Positions 1 through 5,833 of a stretch of 6,180 nt of DNA are shown one piece after another. Both the position numbers and the translations under genes were made by a program. The notes under the pieces were generated by a model. It was not told where the DNA came from and searched no databases. It saw only the letters and a list, made by a program, of their open reading frames with translations. The stretch spans positions 1,035,840 to 1,042,019 of the forward strand of contig CP070682.1 in NCBI GenBank assembly GCA_020352595.1. Reading direction: 5' to 3'. Position 1 is the first letter of the stretch, and every line of letters begins with the position of its first letter. Origin of the DNA: a bacterium (GTDB taxonomy: Bacteria > BMS3Abin14).

Positions 1-318
1 GGCCTGGCGGTGGCGCTGGCGGAGATGGCCTTCGCCGGGGGCCTCGGCATCAGGGTGGATCTGGATGCCGTGCCCCGGACGGGGGAGCTCCGGACAGATG
101 CGGTTCTCTTTTCGGAGTCGGCCAGCCGCCTGCTGGTGGAGGTCAGACCGTCCAACGCCCCGCGTTTCGAGGCCATCATGGAGGGCACCGCCTGTGCGAG
201 GATCGGGCGCTGCGACGGCACCGGCAAGGTAGTGGTGGTGGCCGGCGGCTCCGAGATCATCTCCCTGGGGATAGACCGGCTCAGGGAGGCCTGGCAGGCC
301 CCGCTGAGGGAACTGTGA
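1..318 (+). CDS. purL: Phosphoribosylformylglycinamidine synthase subunit PurL, C-terminal end (5' truncated by window)
   Basis: The frame is open from base 1 and ends at TGA 316-318, giving the last 105 residues. The visible part begins GLAVALAEMAFAGG, which is the conserved helix near the end of the PurL AIRS-type C-terminal domain, usually preceded by SDGG. The tail with RPSNAPRFEAIM and KVVVVAGG fits the closing alpha/beta portion of the same domain. PurL is the ATP-dependent synthase subunit that converts FGAR to FGAM in the cytoplasm, using ammonia supplied by PurQ, normally with PurS as bridging subunit. The next gene is purQ, which supports the call. The GTG at base 10 is an internal Val codon and not a start. 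The ATP-binding and catalytic domains lie upstream of the window, so intactness cannot be judged. Confidence 0.93.
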   Translation, partial: GLAVALAEMAFAGGLGIRVDLDAVPRTGELRTDAVLFSESASRLLVEVRPSNAPRFEAIMEGTACARIGRCDGTGKVVVVAGGSEIISLGIDRLREAWQAPLREL

Positions 319-342
319 ACCGGGGGGCTCCATTCACGGGGC

Positions 343-375
343 GCGGGGACACGGAGACGCGGGGACACGCGGAGA
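343..375. repeat. Short GC-rich direct repeat in the purL-purQ gap
   Basis: The 10-mer GCGGGGACAC occurs at 343-352 and again at 359-368, a period of 16 bases. Each copy is followed by GGAGA, directly at 353-357 and after a CG at 371-375, so nearly two imperfect copies of a 16-18 base unit are present. The array sits inside the only sizeable gap of the purine operon (319-436). It has no coding character and no dyad symmetry typical of an operator or terminator. Similar G/C-rich 'CGCGGGGACAC' strings are, from memory, found dispersed between genes in some bacterial genomes; whether this one is multicopy here is inference. Confidence 0.55.
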
Positions 376-436
376 TCCCCGGTTCGCCCTGCCTCCCGCG
401 CCTCGAGTTCCGGTATGCCGGGATGGGGAGAACAGC

Positions 437-1255
437 ATGAAGAACAGACCCAGGGCCATCGTCATCACCGGCAACGGCACCAACTGCGAGAGGGAGGCCG
501 CCCACGCGTGCCGCCTGGGAGGCTTCGATGCGGACATAGTCCACATCTCGGACATCCTCACCGGTGAAGTCACCCTTGACCGCTACCACTTTCTCAACCT
601 CACGGGGGGGTTCCTCGACGGTGACGACCTGGGATCTGCCAAGGTTCAGGCCAACAGGCTAAGATACGCGGTCGTCAAGGGCACGGGGGAGAGGGTGGCC
701 GAGCAGTTGGACCGCTTTGTGGAGGCAGGCAAACCCATACTCGGTGTCTGCAACGGCTTTCAACTCATGGTCAAGATGGGGCTGCTGCCCGGTGTGGAAG
801 GGTCCCGCCATCAGGTGGCGAGCCTGACCTTCAACGATTCCGGGCGTTTCGAGGACAGGTGGGTCCACCTGCGGGTGGACCCGGCCTCGCCCTGTGTCTT
901 CACGCGAGGGCTGGAAACCCTGACACTTCCGGTGCGCCACGGAGAGGGAAAGTTCGTGGTCCGGGAGGAGGCCTCCCTCGAGGCGATGCGGTCCGGGAAC
1001 CTCCTCACCGCGCGCTATATGGACGCTGCCACCGGGAGACCCACCATGGAATATCCCATGAACCCCAACGGTTCAGTGGACGCAGTGGCCGGGATCTGCT
1101 CCCCGTCCGGCGTCCTTTTCGGTCTCATGCCCCACCCCGAGGCCTACCTGGACCGTGTCAACCATCCCAGGTGGACCAGGGAGGATCTTCCCGAGGAGGG
1201 TGTCGGTGTCACATTATTCAGGAACGCATTCGCGTATGTCAGCCAAGGGCTGTGA
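437..1255 (+). CDS. purQ: Phosphoribosylformylglycinamidine synthase subunit PurQ (glutaminase), long form
   Basis: This is a class I glutamine amidotransferase that hydrolyses glutamine and passes ammonia to PurL for FGAM synthesis. The 272-residue product opens with the PurQ pattern [14 protein letters not shown] (7-20) and has [10 protein letters not shown] (55-64). The nucleophile elbow GVCNGFQ gives catalytic Cys105. MPHPEAY near the end supplies His233 and Glu235 of the triad. It is longer than the roughly 227-residue PurQ of B. subtilis. The extra length lies in the segment between about 135 and 215, resembling the long variants and the amidotransferase domain of large fused PurL enzymes. 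The ATG at 437 is preceded by GGGGAG (425-430) with 6-base spacing. The 3' end overlaps purF by 20 bases, so the two are probably translationally coupled. Confidence 0.96.
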   Translation: MKNRPRAIVITGNGTNCEREAAHACRLGGFDADIVHISDILTGEVTLDRYHFLNLTGGFLDGDDLGSAKVQANRLRYAVVKGTGERVAEQLDRFVEAGKPILGVCNGFQLMVKMGLLPGVEGSRHQVASLTFNDSGRFEDRWVHLRVDPASPCVFTRGLETLTLPVRHGEGKFVVREEASLEAMRSGNLLTARYMDAATGRPTMEYPMNPNGSVDAVAGICSPSGVLFGLMPHPEAYLDRVNHPRWTREDLPEEGVGVTLFRNAFAYVSQGL

Positions 1256-2699
1256 TGCCGTCGGCCAGGCGAGCGCAAGGGACAAGTTCCGGGAGGAGTG
1301 CGGGATCTTCGGGATCTACGGCCATCCCGAGGCGGCCAACCTCACCTACCTCGGGCTGCACGCACTCCAGCACCGCGGACAGGAGAGCGCCGGCATCGCC
1401 ACCACGGACGGGACCAGGATCTACCGTCACGGTGCCATGGGGCTGGTCAACGATATCTTCACACCCCAGATCCTCGAGCGGCTGCCCGGGGACATGGCCA
1501 TCGGCCACAACCGTTATTCCACCACGGGGCAGAGCCTGCCGGAGAACATACAGCCCATCACCGTCACCTATTCCAGGGGCGGTCTGGCCATCGCGCACAA
1601 CGGGAACCTCGTCAACGCCCAGCAGGTACGCCAGGACCTGGAGGAATCGGGCGCCATCTTCCAGTCGTCCAGCGACACGGAGGTCATCATCCACCTCATC
1701 GCACGGTCCAGGGGGAGCCAGGTCCTGGACCGGCTTGTGGAGGCCCTGTACCAGGTGCGTGGAGCCTATTCCCTCCTGTTCCTGACCGAAAAAAGGATCA
1801 TCGCGGCCAGGGACCCGAGGGGGTTCCGACCCCTGGCCATAGGCCGCATGGGGGACGCGTGGGTCTTCACCTCGGAGACGTGCGGACTGGACCTCATCGA
1901 GGCGCAGTACGTCAGGGACGTCAGTCCTGGAGAGGTGGTCATGGTGGACAAGGAAGGCATCACCTCCTTCTTTCCCTTCCCCAAGATGAAGGCCTCACCC
2001 TGCATCTTCGAGTTCATCTATTTTGCGAGACCGGACAGCATCATCGACGGGACGGAGGTCTACGAGGCCCGCAAAAGGCTGGGGACGAAGCTGGCCAGGG
2101 AGGCCCCTGCGCCGGCGGACGTGGTCATACCTGTGCCCGATTCAGGTGTGCCCGCCGCCATCGGCTACGCCCAGGGCATGGGGATCCCCATGGAGTGGGG
2201 CCTCATACGGAACCACTATGTCGGGAGGACCTTTATCGAGCCGTCCCAGTCCATCAGGCACTTCGGGGTGAAACTCAAGCTGAACACCTGCAGGAAGGCC
2301 ATACAGGGCAGGAGAGTGGTCCTCATCGACGATTCCATCGTCAGGGGCACCACGAGCAGGAAGATCGTAAAAATGGTCCGGGATGCCGGGGCCACGGAGG
2401 TCCACCTGAGGATAAGCTCACCCCCCACCGTGAACCCCTGCTATTACGGCATCGACACACCGACCCACCAGGAGCTCATCGCCTCCAGCCACGATGTCGA
2501 GGAGATCCGAAGGTACGTCACCGCGGACTCCCTGGGATACCTGAGCCTTGAGGGTCTCCGGTGGGCCCTCCGACCGGATCAGCCGCTGGATGCAGCCGGT
2601 TTCTGCGAGGCCTGCTTCTCCGGGGACTATCCGGTGCCCTTCCCCAGGGACCAGGATGAGCAGATGACCCTCTGGTCACAGAGGATCACGCATGTCTGA
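1236..2699 (+). CDS. purF: Amidophosphoribosyltransferase PurF, B. subtilis type with 4Fe-4S ligands
   Basis: PurF catalyses the first committed step of purine synthesis: PRPP plus glutamine gives 5-phosphoribosylamine. From ATG 1236 the product has 487 residues. The Ntn-hydrolase nucleophile is Cys22 in [10 protein letters not shown], implying removal of a 21-residue propeptide. Conserved glutaminase motifs follow: [13 protein letters not shown] (41-53), HNRYSTTG (91-98) and AHNGNLVN (120-127). The phosphoribosyltransferase PRPP loop is [14 protein letters not shown] (361-374). Cys256 (SPCIFEF), Cys402 ([10 protein letters not shown]), Cys457 and Cys460 (FCEACF) match the four cluster ligands of the B. 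subtilis enzyme, and the 256-402 spacing of 146 equals the spacing known there. ATG 1236 is preferred because the GTG at 1155 would add 27 non-conserved residues and overlap purQ by 101 bases. Its ribosome site (AGGA, 1220-1223) is weak and distant, consistent with coupling to purQ. Confidence 0.97.
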   Translation: MSAKGCDAVGQASARDKFREECGIFGIYGHPEAANLTYLGLHALQHRGQESAGIATTDGTRIYRHGAMGLVNDIFTPQILERLPGDMAIGHNRYSTTGQSLPENIQPITVTYSRGGLAIAHNGNLVNAQQVRQDLEESGAIFQSSSDTEVIIHLIARSRGSQVLDRLVEALYQVRGAYSLLFLTEKRIIAARDPRGFRPLAIGRMGDAWVFTSETCGLDLIEAQYVRDVSPGEVVMVDKEGITSFFPFPKMKASPCIFEFIYFARPDSIIDGTEVYEARKRLGTKLAREAPAPADVVIPVPDSGVPAAIGYAQGMGIPMEWGLIRNHYVGRTFIEPSQSIRHFGVKLKLNTCRKAIQGRRVVLIDDSIVRGTTSRKIVKMVRDAGATEVHLRISSPPTVNPCYYGIDTPTHQELIASSHDVEEIRRYVTADSLGYLSLEGLRWALRPDQPLDAAGFCEACFSGDYPVPFPRDQDEQMTLWSQRITHV

Positions 2700-3132
2700 A
2701 ACGGCGGCCTACATGGCCCTCATCGAGACGGCGTCGGTCAGGGGCGTTCAAACCCGCATACGCTATCTCAAGGAGCACGGCGCCCACGAGATGGGCTGGA
2801 ACTACGCCAACATCCTGGACGTGGGCCCCGCTCTCCTGCGCCAGCTCCAGCGAAAGGGTTTTTTCAGGGTTTACCTTTGCATACCGGATGAGAACGGGAG
2901 CGTGCGCTACGCCATGAAGATCACCGCACTCAGGACCTTCAACAGACCGGAGATCTTCCGCGACCCTGTGGATGGGCGGCGGTATCTGGTCCACTCCAGG
3001 ATGCTGATCCACTCCATCGAGGAGCTGGATCGCCCAAGGAAACTGACGGATTTCACCAGTATCGACATGAGGAAGCCGGACATCAGGCATCTGCAGCTGG
3101 GGTTCCTCTTCGTCGTCGACCCGGAGGTCTGA
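2692..3132 (+). CDS. Conserved-looking hypothetical protein, 146 aa, translationally coupled to purF
   Basis: I do not recognise this family. The product is soluble, with no signal peptide or membrane segment, and mixed alpha/beta. A helical N-terminal third (to about residue 57) is followed by strand-rich segments [24 protein letters not shown] and, at the C-terminus, [12 protein letters not shown]. The pattern of amphipathic strands ending in a hydrophobic strand loosely recalls small PUA/EVE-like barrels, but no diagnostic motif is visible, so that is only a suggestion. The gene starts at ATG 2692 inside the last codons of purF (8-base overlap). GAGGA at 2681-2685 gives an ideal 6-base spacing. 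It ends at TGA 3130-3132, directly before the next start. Codon use matches purF, including AGG arginines. Gene reality is well supported; function is unknown. Confidence 0.82.
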   Translation: MSETAAYMALIETASVRGVQTRIRYLKEHGAHEMGWNYANILDVGPALLRQLQRKGFFRVYLCIPDENGSVRYAMKITALRTFNRPEIFRDPVDGRRYLVHSRMLIHSIEELDRPRKLTDFTSIDMRKPDIRHLQLGFLFVVDPEV

Positions 3133-4797
3133 GTGGAACCCGTCAGGATTGTCGCGCTTTTGACGGGTATCTTTTTTCTCTCCTTCGGCCTGGCAGCATA
3201 CAGGCACTTCTACAAGGTCCTCGGAGCCGCCGCCGGTCTCGCCATCTGGGCGGCTTTCAACGATACGGCAGTCCAGCTTCCCGGTCTGAGGGAGCATCCG
3301 GGGACGGCCAGCCTCCTGCTCATGCTTCTCATGGTCCTGTCCGGGGTCCTGGTGGCTTCGAAGTTCAGGAGGGTCCTGGCCTTTCTCGGCGGATTGGGCA
3401 CGGGGATCATCCTGTCGCAGTCCCTGTCGTCCTTCTTCGCAGGCGGGCCCCTGCTCTCGGGGTCCATTCCAGAAGGAGCTCCCGGGTCCATGGACATCCT
3501 CGCCGGACTTGTGGCCGGAGTCCTCTTCATCGTGCTCGAGCGGTTCCTGGCCGTCCTGCTGACGAGCGCCGTGGGATCCTTTCTCTGCGCCTGGGCCCTC
3601 GGGGGCCGCTGGACCTTCGCTGTCTGCCTGGCACTGGGCCTGGTGGCCCAGCCCCTCATTTTTTCCCGCCTGGGCCGCGGCCGGAAGGCAGGGGGTGGTG
3701 AAGGGACAGGAGGCGGCTCCACCACGGCCCTGCTCCTCCTGGTCCTCCTCCTGCCGGCCACCGCCTCCGCCGACTGGACGCTCAGAAGGGTCAATGCGGC
3801 CACCTCCAGGGTGGTCATCGACGCGGGCTGGCGCGACGGCGTGAGGAAGGGGGAGAGGTTCGCCGTGACGGACCAGAAAGGGACGCTCCTGGCGGTCATC
3901 ACGGTGTCGGATGTCTTTACCGACAGCTCCTACTCGGAACCCCTGGACGCGGCGAAGATCCCTCTCCTGGCCATGGGGATGCCGGTCATCCCCATGGAGG
4001 AGCACGAATACCTCAGGGCGATGAAGGGTGGCGGGGAGAGCGAACTGGCGGCTTTCCTGGAAAAGTATCCCCGGAGCCGCCGAAGGGAAGAGGTGGCCCA
4101 GGCCCTGGACGCGCAGCGCTTCAGGCAGGCCGAGATGGAGAATTCCATAGATGCCTTTCAGAGGTTCCAGAGGCAGTATCCGACGAGCGGTTTCGCGGGC
4201 CAGGCAAGGCGGAGGGAACAGGAACTGTCCTTCCGCAGGGCCAGGGAGGAATCCAGCGAAGCGTCCTTCAGGCAGTTCCTTGACAGGTACCCCGACAGCG
4301 GTCTGGTCTCGGGTATGGTGGAGGTGAGGAACTATCTCAGGGCGGTGGAGATCGGCAAGGTCTACGCCTACCGGGATTTTGTTTCGGCTTTCCCGGAAAG
4401 CCTCCTCGCCGAGGATTTCGTGACCCGGATCAGGGAGTTTGAATTGTGGGTGGACAGGCTGGAGTTCGGTGACGATCCCGTGGCAGCCATGGGGTATTTT
4501 GCCTCGGCCGGCGATGAGACGGCGGTGCCCCACCTGGTGGGCAAGCTCATGGTGCCCGGCCTCGAGGCGGAGGCGAAGAAGACCATCTTCAGCATCGGGC
4601 AGCCCGCACTGGATGTCCTCCTGGAGGTCCTCATATCACCCCTTCAGTCCATCGCGCTCAAGGACAAGGTGGCCCTGATCATCGGCGAGATGGGTGACAT
4701 CACGGCCATTCCCGCCGTCAGGAGCTACGTGGGGGCCGAGAAAACGGCTGCCGGCCGCAAAGCCCTATTGATGCTGGAAGATAAGGCCGGCAGGTGA
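3133..4797 (+). CDS. Multidomain envelope protein: polytopic membrane domain + FlgT-C-like domain + Y/F-P repeats + HEAT-like repeats
   Basis: The 554-residue product starts at GTG 3133, abutting the previous stop, with GGAGGT at 3123-3128. Residues 1-178 hold about seven hydrophobic, Gly/Ala-rich segments (near 5-22, 26-43, 59-76, 80-98, 120-136, 138-155, 160-178). The FGLAAYRHFYKVLGAAAG stretch resembles TMEM198/DUF4203-type membrane domains. A basic Gly-rich linker leads to ALLLLVLLLPATASADW (199-215), which looks like a signal peptide with an AxA site. Next comes a beta-rich module (about 216-287) with VVIDAGWRDGVRKGERFAV, like FlgT C-terminal domains. Four helical repeats follow, with Pro313, Pro350, Pro387 and Pro421 in Y/F-P-x-S motifs. 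Residues 446-550 are HEAT-like (DETAVPHLVGKL, DITAIPAVRSYV). The C-terminal half is probably periplasmic and used for binding; it contains no catalytic motif I can see. No in-frame ATG/GTG with a ribosome site precedes residue 197, so this looks like a true fusion rather than two genes. Confidence 0.85.
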   Translation: MEPVRIVALLTGIFFLSFGLAAYRHFYKVLGAAAGLAIWAAFNDTAVQLPGLREHPGTASLLLMLLMVLSGVLVASKFRRVLAFLGGLGTGIILSQSLSSFFAGGPLLSGSIPEGAPGSMDILAGLVAGVLFIVLERFLAVLLTSAVGSFLCAWALGGRWTFAVCLALGLVAQPLIFSRLGRGRKAGGGEGTGGGSTTALLLLVLLLPATASADWTLRRVNAATSRVVIDAGWRDGVRKGERFAVTDQKGTLLAVITVSDVFTDSSYSEPLDAAKIPLLAMGMPVIPMEEHEYLRAMKGGGESELAAFLEKYPRSRRREEVAQALDAQRFRQAEMENSIDAFQRFQRQYPTSGFAGQARRREQELSFRRAREESSEASFRQFLDRYPDSGLVSGMVEVRNYLRAVEIGKVYAYRDFVSAFPESLLAEDFVTRIREFELWVDRLEFGDDPVAAMGYFASAGDETAVPHLVGKLMVPGLEAEAKKTIFSIGQPALDVLLEVLISPLQSIALKDKVALIIGEMGDITAIPAVRSYVGAEKTAAGRKALLMLEDKAGR

Positions 4798-4817
4798 TAT
4801 ATTTGAGAAGCGGCGGG

Positions 4818-4855
4818 GGGCAGGACCTGAGCCTGTGCACAAGCGGAACTTGCCC
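4818..4855 (+). other. Possible hairpin around TGTGCACA palindrome, upstream of the 133-aa gene
   Basis: GGGCAGG (4818-4824) can pair with CTTGCCC (4849-4855) as a 7-base-pair stem with one G-T wobble and a 24-base loop. The loop carries the perfect 8-base palindrome TGTGCACA (4834-4841). No run of T follows directly, so it is not a standard intrinsic terminator. The palindrome could be an operator half, but an 8-mer is short enough to arise by chance. Confidence 0.2.
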
Positions 4856-4863
4856 GATAATAT
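4856..4863 (+). promoter_or_regulatory. Possible -10 element (GATAATAT) before the 133-aa gene
   Basis: This AT-rich octamer stands out in very GC-rich sequence and includes GATAAT and TAATAT, both near the TATAAT consensus. A -35 box at 17-base spacing would fall near 4833-4838 (CTGTGC), which is a poor match to TTGACA. If used, transcription would start near 4869, leaving a leader under about 10 bases before ATG 4878. It follows an 80-base break after the tightly packed upstream genes, a reasonable place for a new promoter. Confidence 0.27.
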
Positions 4864-4877
4864 AGGGTTTTCACACC

Positions 4878-5279
4878 ATGACCAGAAGAAAGCGCGAGAT
4901 AAGGAAACGCAAGAGAAAGCATGAGGCCTCCCCAGGGGTTTTGGAGGAGAGGGTGGCCGTGGAGACGGTGGCCGGCGAGCCCGAGGAGGAGGCCGGGGAG
5001 ACCCTGGAGGACAGCCAGCTCCTCGCTCCCACCCCACCGCCGCGGGAGATCAGGACACCCGCCGGAACCGGCACAGAGGGACGAAAGATCCAGGCCGGGC
5101 GCGGCAGGCGGGAGGCCCTGGCCTCGGCCACCGCCACCATGTGGCCCTCGTGGCTGTCCAGGAACAAGGAAAACATCCTCCTCGGTCTGCTTGTGCTTTA
5201 CGTCCTCCTCCTCGGACTGGGCACCGTGGGGGAGCTGTTCGAGGTCGAGTGGGTCCTCAACCTGCCCCTGTTCCGGTAA
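4878..5279 (+). CDS. Small hypothetical membrane protein with a C-terminal membrane segment
   Basis: The family is not recognised. The 133-residue product has three parts. A strongly basic N-terminus (TRRKREIRKRKRKHE, 2-16) is followed by a low-complexity Glu/Pro/Gly/Thr-rich linker, probably disordered (about 17-92). One hydrophobic segment, ILLGLLVLYVLLLGLGTVG (100-118), then leads into a short tail, ELFEVEWVLNLPLFR. This suggests a single-pass protein with a long cytoplasmic N-terminus. ATG 4878 lacks a good ribosome site (only GGG at 4865-4867, 10 bases away). A much stronger purine run, GGAGGAGAGG (4943-4952), lies just before in-frame GTG 4959, so a 106-residue form starting there is possible. 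I keep the ATG because the Lys/Arg-rich start has coding-like composition. The competing frame here encodes Arg/Pro/Trp-rich nonsense. Confidence 0.66.
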   Translation: MTRRKREIRKRKRKHEASPGVLEERVAVETVAGEPEEEAGETLEDSQLLAPTPPPREIRTPAGTGTEGRKIQAGRGRREALASATATMWPSWLSRNKENILLGLLVLYVLLLGLGTVGELFEVEWVLNLPLFR

Positions 5280-5329
5280 GGGCGCGACGGTGCAGCTGAA
5301 AAGACCCGCAGGCAGGTTGGCTTTTTTCC

Positions 5330-5337
5330 GGGGGTGA
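5330..5337 (+). promoter_or_regulatory. Ribosome binding site that decides the start of the secreted-protein gene
   Basis: GGGGGTGA differs from the ideal GGAGGTGA at one base. Counting from the GGGGG core end (5334), it sits 5 bases from ATG 5340 and 8 bases from ATG 5343. It overlaps GTG 5334, which argues against that GTG as the start. Confidence 0.5.
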
Positions 5338-5339
5338 GA

Positions 5340-5783
5340 ATGATGTCGTGGGTCCGGAGCCGGTTTTTCGCCATGGCCGCGTCCTTTGCGCTGGTGGCGC
5401 TCAGCGTGGCGCCGGCCGCGGGAGAGGTTGCCTACATCATCAAGAGCCCTTCCGGAGACAGGGACGTCTCCATCATCTTTTCCCACGACCCGGATGCCGA
5501 GTCCGAGATCCTTGCCAAGATCGGAGAGAGGGGTCACATCCTGCTCTGGCAGATCCAGTGCTCCGACAAGTACGTCTTCTACAGGCCTTTCGAGTTCACC
5601 CAGGGCCGGATGAGCGTCAGGCCCGTGCTTTGTCTGGTCAAGAAGTTTTTCTGCGAGACCGACGGGGAGAGGAAGGGTTACGTCTACCAGGGATACCTTT
5701 TCCTCGAACCCAATTTCGACCTGAAAAGCCCCATCAAGGTAACCCTTGCCGACAAGCACCTCAGGGCCACTTTTATCCAGTAG
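5340..5783 (+). CDS. Secreted hypothetical protein with signal peptide, 147 aa
   Basis: The family is not recognised. The N-terminus has a classic Sec signal: basic WVRSRFF, a hydrophobic core AMAASFALVALSV, and small residues APAAG, with cleavage near residues 26-28. The mature part of about 120 residues looks mainly beta, for example VAYIIKSP, DVSIIF, GHILLWQIQCSDKYVFY, GYVYQGYLFLEP and IKVTLADKHLRATFI. It has three cysteines (74, 98, 105). Two of them could form a disulphide in the periplasm, leaving one unpaired. No lipobox or enzyme motif is visible. Two adjacent ATGs (5340, 5343) are served by the ribosome site at 5330-5337; either gives the same mature protein. It lies 60 bases after the small membrane protein and 50 bases before the lipoprotein gene, so all three may share a transcript. 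Confidence 0.8.
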   Translation: MMSWVRSRFFAMAASFALVALSVAPAAGEVAYIIKSPSGDRDVSIIFSHDPDAESEILAKIGERGHILLWQIQCSDKYVFYRPFEFTQGRMSVRPVLCLVKKFFCETDGERKGYVYQGYLFLEPNFDLKSPIKVTLADKHLRATFIQ

Positions 5784-5833
5784 GTAGCGTCCGGTGCAGT
5801 AACACCGCTGCCAGAGGGGAAAGGGGGAAAGCG

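Noticed and set aside
1155..1235. Upstream GTG 1155 as the purF start
   Set aside because: It adds 27 residues without family resemblance and a 101-base overlap with purQ. ATG 1236 gives a normal PurF with a short propeptide.
3643..3780. Separate second gene beginning near the internal signal-peptide-like segment
   Set aside because: The nearest in-frame GTG (3643) lacks a ribosome site and lies inside the last membrane segment. No ATG, GTG or TTG sits just before the hydrophobic run, so a single fused gene is the simpler reading.
2686..4533. 615-codon open frame on the minus strand across the 146-aa and 554-aa genes
   Set aside because: Its codons lie in exact register opposite the sense codons, so it stays open simply because the sense genes lack TTA, CTA and TCA codons, as expected at high GC. 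The translation is His/Pro/Gly/Glu-rich with no domain, and both sense genes have strong independent support.
4834..4853. Sigma-54 type promoter upstream of the 133-aa gene
   Set aside because: TTGC at 4850-4853 has no GG at the required upstream distance, so the -24/-12 pattern fails.
5298..5327. Possible terminator (AAAAGACC ... GGTTGGCTTTTTT) before the secreted-protein gene
   Set aside because: Pairing needs a three-base bulge and is mostly A-T in the lower stem. The run of T is part of the stem rather than a free tail.
5792..5811. Small dyad CGGTG/CACCG after the secreted-protein gene
   Set aside because: The stem is only five base pairs, overlaps an alternative GCAG/CTGC pairing and has no T-run, so it is neither a credible terminator nor an operator.
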